Counted from the stretch's first letter, positions 1 to 7,367 are shown. The stretch: DNA of 7,484 bases from Lachnospiraceae bacterium UBA3801 (GCA_002368685.1 DFEN01000078.1:1-7484), one strand, 5' to 3'. Made by a program: numbers and translations. The notes: a model not told the origin generated them from the sequence alone.

Positions 1-30
1 TGTCATCATTATTCTGTTGTTAAAGATCGC

Positions 31-59
31 TTTGTTTGCTCACTAGATGAGCAAACAAA
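31..59. repeat. Perfect 12-bp inverted repeat with 5-bp centre
   Basis: TTTGTTTGCTCA (31-42) and TGAGCAAACAAA (48-59) are perfect complements around CTAGA. Neither strand has a T-tract after the stem, and T-rich sequence is on the 5' arm, so it does not look like a Rho-independent terminator. It may be an operator, or a hairpin in the leader transcribed from the promoter at 112-140. Confidence 0.6.
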
Positions 60-107
60 AACCATCGCATTGCTTGTCTCTTAATTATGTCCCTCATGCG
101 ACAGCTT
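31..107 (-). other. Candidate structured leader RNA (two adjacent helices)
   Basis: Downstream of the left promoter, the minus strand can form a 12-bp helix between 96-107 and 59-70. It includes three G-U pairs and a 25-nt loop, and is followed at once by the perfect 12-bp hairpin at 31-59. The first arm begins almost at the predicted start site. The G-U pairs work only on the minus strand, matching the promoter direction. It resembles no riboswitch class I recognise, and a chance fold is not excluded. Confidence 0.3.
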
Positions 108-111
108 GTTT

Positions 112-140
112 ATAATACTACTTTGAAATATCAAAGTCAA
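112..140 (-). promoter_or_regulatory. Sigma-A-type promoter pointing out of the left edge
   Basis: On the minus strand, TTGACT (135-140), a 17-bp spacer and TATTAT (112-117) each match the consensus at five of six bases with ideal spacing. The expected start is near 105. It lies about 70 bp past the stop of gene 3 and would drive a gene or RNA to the left of the window, so the next gene probably does not depend on operon read-through. Confidence 0.6.
120..137. repeat. 18-bp dyad within the left promoter spacer
   Basis: ACTTTGA, 4 bp, TCAAAGT is a perfect 7-bp inverted repeat that fills the interval between the -35 and -10 of the left promoter, touching the -35. The position suits an operator for a dimeric regulator. 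No regulator is identifiable from this window. Confidence 0.4.
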
Positions 141-207
141 TATCAAATTTGTCATTTTTTTTATAATTTTCTTTGATAATTTTGTGAAGTATTTTTTAGA
201 GCCCATT

Positions 208-2877
208 TTACTTCGTTACAAAGGATAGTCCGAAAGCCCCCGGCCCACAGCTTATAGCAACCACAGGGCAGCTTTGCTGGAAGTAAACTCTTTCAAACTT
301 AACCCTCTTCTCTATCTCATCTTTGATCCAATCAAGTTCTTTTTTGCTAAGCCCTACGTAGTTTATGAAAATAGCAGTATTTTCTACTTTAACCCCCTTT
401 AAGCATTTATCTATATAAAGCCTCCATGCTCTTTCCTTAGTTCCGAAGGCAAAACCAACTGTAGAGATTTTACCTTCCTTCATAAATGTAACCGGTCTCA
501 GCATCAGAGCCTTCATTATATTTGCTCTTCCTTCACTAGCCTGCTTAGCACGAACCATATAATCCATGTTGTCTATCATAAAACTTGCTCTTATTCTTCC
601 ATTTAGAGTATTTAGTCTTGTAATGATTTCATCGACCGGCATACCCGCCTCAGCCATACGACTTGCAAAAATAGCCATCAGTCCCTGACCGCAGGATAGG
701 AATTTACTATCAAAAACAGTAACATTTTCAAAAGAGTTGGCAGCTTCTACGGATATCATATAGGATGTACCTTCAATTTGTGCAGACACTGATATATGAA
801 TGATGTTATTTGCATTTACGAGCTGCTCTGCAAAGAAGGTCTCGTAGTCTTCTACACTTGGAGGAACTGGAGAAGCTACATTTTCCTCATCCTCCATATA
901 TTTGAGAAGACCGGCAGTATCAATCTCAGTTCCTTCTCGGAAGGTTCCTTCAATCGTTTTAACCTTATGATTAAGAACTGTGATATTGTACTTATCCAGT
1001 AATACCTGTGGAAGATCCGCAGTACTTTCTGTTGTGATAGCTATTCTTCTCTTCCTATGCCTATCACTTATCCATGTACTATCTGCTTCAACCTCGATAC
1101 CCTCGCTGTCCATTATCTTAACGAGCGCTCTAGGCAGCTGTCTGAACACTTCGTTCTCGAGGTCATTTCCTGATACAGGCTTAACCAGATATCCATTAAA
1201 GCCAGTTAATGCATATAGAGCTCTATTTTCTTCTCCGGCATTTGCTGTAAGGATAACAATATTTGTTTCCTTATTCATACCACCAGACTGTTCTCTTATG
1301 GCATGGAAACATTCTATACCATCCATCTCCGGCATCAAATGATCCATAAAGATAAGATTGTATTTTACATCAAGAGTCTTCTTCAGAGCTTCCGCTCCAC
1401 TCTTTACAGTATCTATCTGAATCTTTGTATCTCTCAGGAGCTTAGAAACAACCATAAGATTAGACTCATTATCATCTACAACCAAAATCTTTGCTTCCGG
1501 AGCTTCAAACTTCTGTTTATAATTTGTCCTATGAGCAAGCTTATGCTTCTTCTCATAGTTATACTCACCCAGCTCTTTGTCAGAAACCATCTTCTGTGGA
1601 ATCTCAACTATAAAGGTAGAACCCTTTGTATATACGCTATTAACGGAAACCTTTCCACCCATCAGATCAACAAACTGTTTAACTATAGATAGTCCTAGTC
1701 CCGTACCTTCTATATGTTTATTGCTGGACTCATCAACTCTCTTAAACGCAGTAAATAGGTATGGTATATCTTCTTTCTTAACTCCCATACCGGTATCTTC
1801 TACCGTGTATATCATGTTGCACATTCCATCCCCTGGCTTCTCACACTCTACAGATAGAACGACTGATCCTTCTTTTGTATATTTGATTGCATTATTCAGG
1901 AGGTTGATCAGAACCTGTTTGATTCTTACCTCATCACCTTTTAGCTCCTCCGGAATGTCAGGTGCAACATTTATTCTAAAGTCCAGATTCTTTTCCTGAG
2001 CACGTATCCATATCATTCCAACCAGGTCTGACAGCATATTGCTGGTATGATAGTTTTCCAGGAGAATCTTCATATCCCCAGACTGGAACTTGGACATATC
2101 AAGGATGTCGTTAATAGTATTAAGGAGCATTTTACCAGCCGCACGAATATTAACCGCATCCTCAGTTATCTCATCACTTATGTCCTCGCGCAGGATCATT
2201 TCATTAAGTCCGATGATTGTATTGATAGGCGTACGAATCTCATGACTCATGCTGGAGAAGAACTTATTCTGTGATGCAACCAGTCCCTCGATTTCCTGCT
2301 TCTGCTTTTCTGTTATAGCATTCTGCGCCTCGAAGAAATCTATCTGAGTTCTCATAATAATAGCTATAGCACCACTAACAAGGATCAAGGTTACAAAAGC
2401 TATAAGGTATGGTTGAAGACCTTTGAAGGACAGAATTACATTTGGATAATAATAGGAAACAAGATAGCAAATAATGGCTACCATTTCTTGAAAAAGAACA
2501 AATATCCACTTAAGATTTTTGTTATTCATCATGTTATATATAAAAAGTATGTTAAACAAAAACCAAAGCGGAGCATCTCCTAGGATTCCACCTGCTGTGA
2601 AAAACATTATAGGGAAAAATGAAAACAGTAGAAAGAACGACAATATGTTAGCTCCGACATCGACTTTATCTAGCTTGAAGGATATAAAACCTACTAAGAC
2701 AATAAAAACAAAACTAGCTAGGAAGAGCCAGGTATTAAGTACCATTCCGCATATTATAAATCGTGAAATAAGCGAGCCAAGAAGGATTCCATCCGTAACA
2801 AGCATGTTGAATGCGAATCCTCTTTTTCTCATAGTTATTTCTTCATTTAAAAGATAGCCTTTCAGCTTTTCAAACAT
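208..2877 (-). CDS. Membrane hybrid histidine kinase fused to a C-terminal DegV (FakB-like) domain
   Basis: One uninterrupted frame joins a sensor kinase to a lipid-binding-type domain. Six hydrophobic helices (about residues 21-45, 48-68, 76-97, 103-117, 124-144, 157-177) precede a Gln/Glu/Lys-rich helical linker (about 180-205). HisKA carries H212 in SHEIRTPINT. The ATPase domain has N box N325LLNN, G1 DTGMGV (361-366) and G2 GTGLGLS (391-397). The receiver (about 462-585) has D468/D469, acceptor D512, T544 and K566-P567. Residues 611-889 match DegV from start to end: TTESTADLP at 615-623, an EGTSY segment at 702-706, LRP at 793-795 and CGPGAFGLSF near the C-terminus. DegV/FakB proteins present fatty acids to the kinase FakA; no FakA gene is in this window. 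Several FakB pocket residues appear substituted (see the DegV domain entry). The Shine-Dalgarno GAGGAG is inside the end of gene 2, so translation is probably coupled. ATG at residue 16 is less likely as the start. Confidence 0.93.
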   Translation of the reverse strand: MFEKLKGYLLNEEITMRKRGFAFNMLVTDGILLGSLISRFIICGMVLNTWLFLASFVFIVLVGFISFKLDKVDVGANILSFFLLFSFFPIMFFTAGGILGDAPLWFLFNILFIYNMMNNKNLKWIFVLFQEMVAIICYLVSYYYPNVILSFKGLQPYLIAFVTLILVSGAIAIIMRTQIDFFEAQNAITEKQKQEIEGLVASQNKFFSSMSHEIRTPINTIIGLNEMILREDISDEITEDAVNIRAAGKMLLNTINDILDMSKFQSGDMKILLENYHTSNMLSDLVGMIWIRAQEKNLDFRINVAPDIPEELKGDEVRIKQVLINLLNNAIKYTKEGSVVLSVECEKPGDGMCNMIYTVEDTGMGVKKEDIPYLFTAFKRVDESSNKHIEGTGLGLSIVKQFVDLMGGKVSVNSVYTKGSTFIVEIPQKMVSDKELGEYNYEKKHKLAHRTNYKQKFEAPEAKILVVDDNESNLMVVSKLLRDTKIQIDTVKSGAEALKKTLDVKYNLIFMDHLMPEMDGIECFHAIREQSGGMNKETNIVILTANAGEENRALYALTGFNGYLVKPVSGNDLENEVFRQLPRALVKIMDSEGIEVEADSTWISDRHRKRRIAITTESTADLPQVLLDKYNITVLNHKVKTIEGTFREGTEIDTAGLLKYMEDEENVASPVPPSVEDYETFFAEQLVNANNIIHISVSAQIEGTSYMISVEAANSFENVTVFDSKFLSCGQGLMAIFASRMAEAGMPVDEIITRLNTLNGRIRASFMIDNMDYMVRAKQASEGRANIMKALMLRPVTFMKEGKISTVGFAFGTKERAWRLYIDKCLKGVKVENTAIFINYVGLSKKELDWIKDEIEKRVKFERVYFQQSCPVVAISCGPGAFGLSFVTK
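211..1047 (-). other. DegV (EDD-fold) domain at the C-terminus of the hybrid kinase
   Basis: Codons 611-889 encode a domain about as long as a stand-alone DegV protein (roughly 280 residues). It has the N-terminal TTESTADLP strand-loop and the C-terminal GPG-x-x-G-hydrophobic-S-F ending. Aligned by eye with the usual family consensus, four ligand-site motifs differ. The TSQPS loop reads PVPPS (670-674). The SGTYQS loop reads EGTSYM (702-707). The GGRIS segment reads AKQAS (777-781, an ungapped alignment up to the conserved Pro at 795). The THxGPG histidine is S876. The fold assignment is firm. Fatty-acid binding is doubtful, because these motifs line the carboxylate end of the pocket in characterised FakB proteins. 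The domain sits on the cytoplasmic side, after the receiver and a basic linker (RHRKRR, 606-611). Confidence 0.85.
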
Positions 2878-2882
2878 ATATC

Positions 2883-5567
2883 CTACTCCTCTGTCTTTGG
2901 CTCAAATTCTAAAACCTCATCATCATCTGCCGGACCAAATTCCATCACTTCATCTTCACTAGATGCAGCAAACTCAAACACCTCATCATTATCAGAAGCT
3001 TCAAATTCCATTACTTCATCACTTTCCGGATCTGAATCAGGAAGCTCGACTTCGTCAGCTTTATTCTTTCCATATGCCTCAAGTATTCCGTCTGTTATCT
3101 TCTTATAATCATCAATAACTCTTGAATGGTTTTCATCTATATAATTCATATCAAAATCATGAGCCGCATGTTCGAGTTTCATAGCATCATCAGAAAGCTC
3201 TCCTGCTCCAATCATCTTGGAAGTGCTCTTTGCAGCATGAATAATTATCTCGTAATTCTTCATATCCTTATCATTATAGAAGGCTCTTAGCTTCTTACGT
3301 TTATCACTGGCCTCCTCAGCAAATTGAAGAATTAGTTCATCATAGAGATCTGTATCTCCACCGCAATACATAAGACCTGTTTCTATATCTATTCCAAGTC
3401 TAGCAAGTTTATCCTTGATACTATCTGAGGATTCTTCTATCTCAGCAGAAGCATCTGCACTATCAGTTTCACTCTTTTCAGTAGATTCATTTATAGTATC
3501 CAGCCCCTCTTCAGACTCAAAAGAAATAAGATCAGCTGGAAGAACTCTCTTCATAGTTCTCTCAAGTTCTTCTATTTCAATTGGTTTACTTACAAAGCCA
3601 TCAAAGCCTTCAGCTATAAACATCTGCTTAGCCGAGCTCATAGCATTTGCAGTTAGTGCAACAATTGGAATATCATGATTAAGGCCTTTTACGTCAGTTC
3701 GAATCTTCTTCATAGCCTCAACGCCGTCCATACCTGCCATCATATGGTCCATGAAAATAATGTCATACGCATGGTCTCGGCACATTTCTATAGACTCCGT
3801 TCCAGAGGTAGCTGTGCTGACTTCCATTCCGTACTGTTTTAAGATGCCCTTTGCAACCACCAGATTCATAGGTTCATCATCCACAACAAGCGCATGAACA
3901 CCTTTTAGTCGAATAGTTGAATGGTCGGAAACATTTTCCACTAGACTGCTATTTAGAGCCGCCACAAATGGAAATACATAGAAAGGCTTCTTTATCACTC
4001 TAATCTTAGTTCCACCAGGAATTTCAATATCAGAATCTGATAGTATCATCACGACAACATTTTTCGCGAACTCATTTATTGTACCCTGATCTTTTTTGTA
4101 TTCTTCCTCTCCCACAAGGAGGTGTGTTAACTCAATAGTTTTAGTTATCTTCTTCAGATTCTCGATATTCTCAACTCTATGAACCTCTAAACCAAGACCA
4201 CCACTCATAGTAACAGACTGATGTATGAAGAATTCTCTAACCATAGGGTTCTTGAAACCATATGTGCCGAGATAAGATCCAACTTTAACATTTTTTGCTT
4301 CATTTATAGAAGCGCAAGGTTCATATTCAACCACCTTCTGTGGAAGGCTGACTCTAACTGTTGTACCCTCATCTTTCTTACTAGTGATAGTCATAAAACC
4401 ACCTAGAAGAGAAACGAAGCCTGATACGATAGATAGACCAAGTCCAAGACCACTTCCGGTACGCGTCCTACCAGAATCTGTCTGATAGAATCTCTCATAT
4501 ACCTTCTCCAACTCTTCTTCAGTCATACCGATACCAGTATCAGAAACCTCAATACAGAGATTGACTCCATAGTCTTGCCTCTCTGAATGAAGCTTTAGGT
4601 ACACACCTCCCTCAGTGGTGTACTTAATTCCATTTGATACAAGAGCCTTGATTATCTTCTTGAGCTTCGTAACATCAGTATTCATTACTGCAGGTATAGT
4701 AGGATCTATATCTATTACAAGCTCTACTCCCTCCTTCTTCATATCGCGTATATCATTCATCAAATCATTCATCGCGGAGGATAGCATATAGTCCTCTAGA
4801 TTGCTAACTATATTACCTCTATCTATCTCAGAGAAATCCAGGATATCTCCAATCTGTTCTGAGACTCTTCTTCCCGCCTGTCGAACAGCTTCTAGATTCT
4901 TTTTATTATCTTCATCTTTTTCTTTATCTATGCAAATGCCAGTAAGACCGATAATGGCATTTACAGGAGTTCTAATTTCATGAGATACATTTGCCAGGAA
5001 ATCATTTAGGCGGTTGGTGGATTCGGTCAGCTTATCAATCTCAACCTGAGATGCAGCCTCAACCTCTTCCCATTTATTGATAATAGTTTTAAGGAAATAT
5101 GCAAGCATAGTGATTACAGAATAATGCATAATTATTCTGCACATTAAAAGGATGTCGAACTTACCTCCATCCATAGCATATTTTACAAGATCATATGTCA
5201 TAGATATGTAGTAGGTTATCTGACACAGAGTAATCAGAGGCTTAACCCCCGTCATGATAAAAAGCATCATGATAGCAGCCATCACAATAGCAAGATCATA
5301 GGTGCTCGTAAGATGTACCCCATAGATGAAATAATTAATCATCATGATGAATGCGATAACCCATAATCTCTGATTACTGGTAAATATTGATTTAATATGT
5401 ATACCCCAGCATATACCAACAAATGCACCTATCACAAAAAGTACCCATTTATCCCATCCAAGGAGAAATGTGATAACCACATGCATTATTGCGAAAATGG
5501 TATAGCCCAAAAGCAGAACTAGATTACCAGTTCTGAACATATCATTTTTTTCTCTATTTGCCCCCAT
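2883..5567 (-). CDS. Membrane hybrid histidine kinase with pseudo-receiver, receiver and Hpt domain
   Basis: This is a multi-step phosphorelay sensor kinase. Six hydrophobic helices (about residues 15-37, 41-56, 68-86, 91-106, 109-127, 139-162) with short loops form the membrane sensor, and a short helical linker leads to HisKA with H196 in SHEIRTPVNA. The ATPase domain has the N box at 304-317, G1 DTGIGM (343-348) and G2 GSGLGLGLS (371-379). In the N box, A308 replaces the first conserved Asn but N312 remains. Residues about 425-541 look like a receiver remnant that keeps K527-P528 but has no phospho-acceptor Asp. A full receiver follows (about 557-680; D563/D564, acceptor D607, T639, K661-P662), then an acidic Ser-rich linker and an Hpt domain (about 715-830) with H777 in HAAKSTSKMIGA. 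The tail carries four acidic 11-residue repeats. GGGGGA lies upstream of the chosen ATG; ATG at residue 10 is a weaker alternative. The gap after gene 1 is 15 bp, suggesting cotranscription. Confidence 0.93.
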   Translation of the reverse strand: MGANREKNDMFRTGNLVLLLGYTIFAIMHVVITFLLGWDKWVLFVIGAFVGICWGIHIKSIFTSNQRLWVIAFIMMINYFIYGVHLTSTYDLAIVMAAIMMLFIMTGVKPLITLCQITYYISMTYDLVKYAMDGGKFDILLMCRIIMHYSVITMLAYFLKTIINKWEEVEAASQVEIDKLTESTNRLNDFLANVSHEIRTPVNAIIGLTGICIDKEKDEDNKKNLEAVRQAGRRVSEQIGDILDFSEIDRGNIVSNLEDYMLSSAMNDLMNDIRDMKKEGVELVIDIDPTIPAVMNTDVTKLKKIIKALVSNGIKYTTEGGVYLKLHSERQDYGVNLCIEVSDTGIGMTEEELEKVYERFYQTDSGRTRTGSGLGLGLSIVSGFVSLLGGFMTITSKKDEGTTVRVSLPQKVVEYEPCASINEAKNVKVGSYLGTYGFKNPMVREFFIHQSVTMSGGLGLEVHRVENIENLKKITKTIELTHLLVGEEEYKKDQGTINEFAKNVVVMILSDSDIEIPGGTKIRVIKKPFYVFPFVAALNSSLVENVSDHSTIRLKGVHALVVDDEPMNLVVAKGILKQYGMEVSTATSGTESIEMCRDHAYDIIFMDHMMAGMDGVEAMKKIRTDVKGLNHDIPIVALTANAMSSAKQMFIAEGFDGFVSKPIEIEELERTMKRVLPADLISFESEEGLDTINESTEKSETDSADASAEIEESSDSIKDKLARLGIDIETGLMYCGGDTDLYDELILQFAEEASDKRKKLRAFYNDKDMKNYEIIIHAAKSTSKMIGAGELSDDAMKLEHAAHDFDMNYIDENHSRVIDDYKKITDGILEAYGKNKADEVELPDSDPESDEVMEFEASDNDEVFEFAASSEDEVMEFGPADDDEVLEFEPKTEE
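2886..2891 (-). promoter_or_regulatory. Ribosome binding site of gene 3, inside the end of gene 2
   Basis: GAGGAG on the minus strand is formed by the last two Glu codons of gene 2, directly before its TAG stop. It lies 8 nt upstream of the gene 3 ATG at 2877. Ribosomes finishing gene 2 are well placed to start gene 3, implying coupled synthesis of the two kinases. Confidence 0.85.
2889..3020 (-). repeat. Four tandem 33-bp repeats encoding an acidic 11-residue unit
   Basis: Residues 850-893 of the gene 2 product consist of four units of exactly 11 residues beginning at D850, D861, D872 and D883. Each starts with DEV, a variable hydrophobic residue, then EF, followed by five mostly small or acidic residues. 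A looser, partial unit (DEVELP) precedes them at 838. The tail is highly acidic and probably extended or disordered, with a regularly spaced hydrophobic pattern that could be a binding motif. The DNA copies have diverged somewhat, so the array is not a recent exact duplication. Confidence 0.9.
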
Positions 5568-5571
5568 TAAG

Positions 5572-5577
5572 TCCCCC
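5572..5577 (-). promoter_or_regulatory. Ribosome binding site of gene 2
   Basis: GGGGGA on the minus strand, in the 15-bp gap after the gene 1 stop, ends 4 nt before the ATG at 5567. It is less canonical than the other two and slightly close to the start. It still favours this ATG over the one nine codons later. Confidence 0.55.
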
Positions 5578-5582
5578 GTTAT

Positions 5583-7361
5583 TTAAGTTCTGTCATTTTT
5601 GACTGGCTTATGATATTTCTTCCTAAGTGTCACGAGCTCAAGTATACGATTCACTCTGGCCTTCAGAAGCTCTGGTGCAAAAGGCTTCCATATGAAGTCC
5701 AACGCTCCCTTTTCCATACCTTCTATTTCAAGACCATCATTTTCTACTCCTGTAAGTAGGATGACAGGAATGGAAGCAAGATCACTACCCATTTCTTTCA
5801 TCTTGTCCATTACTTCCAGACCACTCATACCTTCCATCTTAATATCCAGAAGTAGGAGATCCGGAAGCTTTTCAGCCACGCTTATTTCCTTTAGGAATTC
5901 CTCACCTGAGCTATATGTATGAACAGTAAGTCCTTTATGAATGAGAACTCCACTAGCTACATCGAGATTTACATCATCATCATCGACAATAGCTATTTCC
6001 GCCTCATTATCTTCGATTCCATTTCCCGGATTATTTCTGACATATTCTGAATCATAATCAATATCAAGGCTTGGATTATCACTTTCATCCCAAGTCTTTA
6101 TTATCCCCTCTGCAACGACCGGTACAAACTTCTCTCTAATATCAGTAAGAAGAACAAAATACTGATTATATCTGCTTCGTGTCAGCATATCGGATTTTCT
6201 CAGTGATTCTCTTATGTGATTTCCGAATTCATCACAAGCATCTTGATAATCTTCATAAGACATATCCTCAGGCTTGCTGAGCGTAAAGAGGACCTTACTA
6301 CAATTTATATTGTTACGAATAAAGTATCTAGTAGCAAATCTAAACACATGAGAAAATGCCTCCATGTCAAGCTGAAGAGCTACATTTGTGATATTTCTCT
6401 CTCCAAGTATATCGGATATACTTTTAATATCCATTATTGTATCTGTTTCTTCATCCTTAAGAAGATCAGAGGAATAAAGGGAATATCCGTGCTTACCATT
6501 CTTCTTAACTATGTAAAGACATTTGTCTGCAAGCTTCAGAAGTGAGGTATAATCATTTCCATGTTTTGGAACTTCAATCGCTCCAATAGAGGTACCAAGA
6601 GGAATTTTCATATCCTCTCCCATAAGTTCTTTCGCTTTACTTACAAGCTTCTCATTCAGTTGTTTTGTGATATTGGCAACTTCCGACTCCTCCTGAACTC
6701 CTAAGCAAAATGCAGCAAATTCATCTCCGCCTAGTCTTCCCACCTTGCTTCCTTGAGGAACTGTTTCTTTTATAAGATTCGCAAATGCTATAAGCACCTT
6801 GTCTCCCATCTCATGACCGAAGAGATCGTTTACAAGCTTAAAGGAATCTAGATCTATCATCATTAGACAGCCTGTACTCTTTGCGCACATTTTCGAAAAC
6901 TCTGCACTTGTAGCTGCCTTATTCAGAAGCCCTGTCAACTTATCTGTAGTAGCTTCACTTTTCAGACTCTGCATCTCCGTCTGCATTGAGATAACATTGT
7001 CAATACGACGAAGCAAAACCTCTGGATTAAATGGCTTACGGATATAGTCAGAAACTCCCATCTCGAAGCCCTTAGTTTCACTTCCTGTATTCTCGTCTGC
7101 TGTCAGGAATATAACAGGAGTCTCCGGATGGTCATGCTCCTTCTCATAATCCCTCAGTCGTCTTAATGTTTCAAATCCATCCATTTCTGGCATTTTGATA
7201 TCCAGAAGAATAAGATCTGGCGCACCTTTTTCTGATATATAATCAAGAAGAGCCCTGCCCGATTTAAGCGCAGTGACTCTCATATTATTCTTACTAAGTA
7301 TATTTCCCGCCATCTTAAGATTAGATGTATCATCATCTACAACCATTATCCATTTTGCCAT
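5583..7361 (-). CDS. Double-receiver diguanylate cyclase (REC-GGDEF-degenerate GGDEF-REC)
   Basis: This is a soluble response regulator predicted to make c-di-GMP from two GTP. Receiver 1 (about residues 3-125) has acidic pocket D9/D10, phospho-acceptor D54 in LLDIKMPEMDG, T87 and K109-P110. The GGDEF domain (about 135-298) has DKLTGLLN, the metal-site segment D170-L-D172 followed by FKLVND and GH, and an intact GGDEF signature at 211-215. The product-inhibition RxxD motif expected at 202-205 is absent (PQGS). Residues about 305-425 resemble a second, decayed GGDEF domain: LRKSDMLTRSRYNQYFVLL matches the region around GGDEF, with RYNQYF in place of the signature. Receiver 2 (about 454-577) has D460/D461, acceptor D506, T537 and K559-P560. 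No membrane segment or DNA-binding domain is visible. The start is supported by GGAGGGG upstream and by the receiver beginning at residue 3. It is the first gene of the operon and a likely terminal phosphate acceptor for the downstream kinases. Confidence 0.93.
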   Translation of the reverse strand: MAKWIMVVDDDTSNLKMAGNILSKNNMRVTALKSGRALLDYISEKGAPDLILLDIKMPEMDGFETLRRLRDYEKEHDHPETPVIFLTADENTGSETKGFEMGVSDYIRKPFNPEVLLRRIDNVISMQTEMQSLKSEATTDKLTGLLNKAATSAEFSKMCAKSTGCLMMIDLDSFKLVNDLFGHEMGDKVLIAFANLIKETVPQGSKVGRLGGDEFAAFCLGVQEESEVANITKQLNEKLVSKAKELMGEDMKIPLGTSIGAIEVPKHGNDYTSLLKLADKCLYIVKKNGKHGYSLYSSDLLKDEETDTIMDIKSISDILGERNITNVALQLDMEAFSHVFRFATRYFIRNNINCSKVLFTLSKPEDMSYEDYQDACDEFGNHIRESLRKSDMLTRSRYNQYFVLLTDIREKFVPVVAEGIIKTWDESDNPSLDIDYDSEYVRNNPGNGIEDNEAEIAIVDDDDVNLDVASGVLIHKGLTVHTYSSGEEFLKEISVAEKLPDLLLLDIKMEGMSGLEVMDKMKEMGSDLASIPVILLTGVENDGLEIEGMEKGALDFIWKPFAPELLKARVNRILELVTLRKKYHKPVKNDRT

Positions 7362-7367
7362 ATAAAA

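Larger units (their letters stand above)
1..207. other. Intergenic region after the operon, no supportable gene
   Basis: This AT-rich stretch lies downstream of gene 3. It contains the outward promoter, its dyad and the paired inverted repeats annotated separately. No canonical terminator for the operon is visible: the bases just after the stop are A-rich on the transcribed strand but lack a GC hairpin. Termination may be factor-dependent or occur left of the window. Confidence 0.7.

Noticed and set aside
31..59. The 12-bp inverted repeat as a Rho-independent terminator of the operon.
   Set aside because: No T-tract follows the stem on either strand, and the T-rich arm is on the 5' side, the opposite of a terminator.
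20..97. A 25-codon minus-strand frame starting with ATG at 97.
   Set aside because: No Shine-Dalgarno precedes it and its end is formed by the inverted repeat. The bases are better explained by the possible leader RNA structure.
1047..1125. A separate DegV gene joined to the kinase only by a missed stop or frame error, starting at the ATG of residue 589.
   Set aside because: The frame is continuous from receiver to DegV, no stop or good ribosome binding site lies between them, and the linker is of ordinary length.
980..1999. Plus-strand open frames opposite gene 3 (for example 980-1342 and 1577-1999).
   Set aside because: They lie antisense to strongly conserved receiver and kinase domains, lack convincing ribosome binding sites, and their translations show no recognisable domain.
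2832..2877. Alternative start of gene 3 at the ATG of residue 16.
   Set aside because: The upstream ATG has a well-spaced GAGGAG; the internal one has no comparable site.
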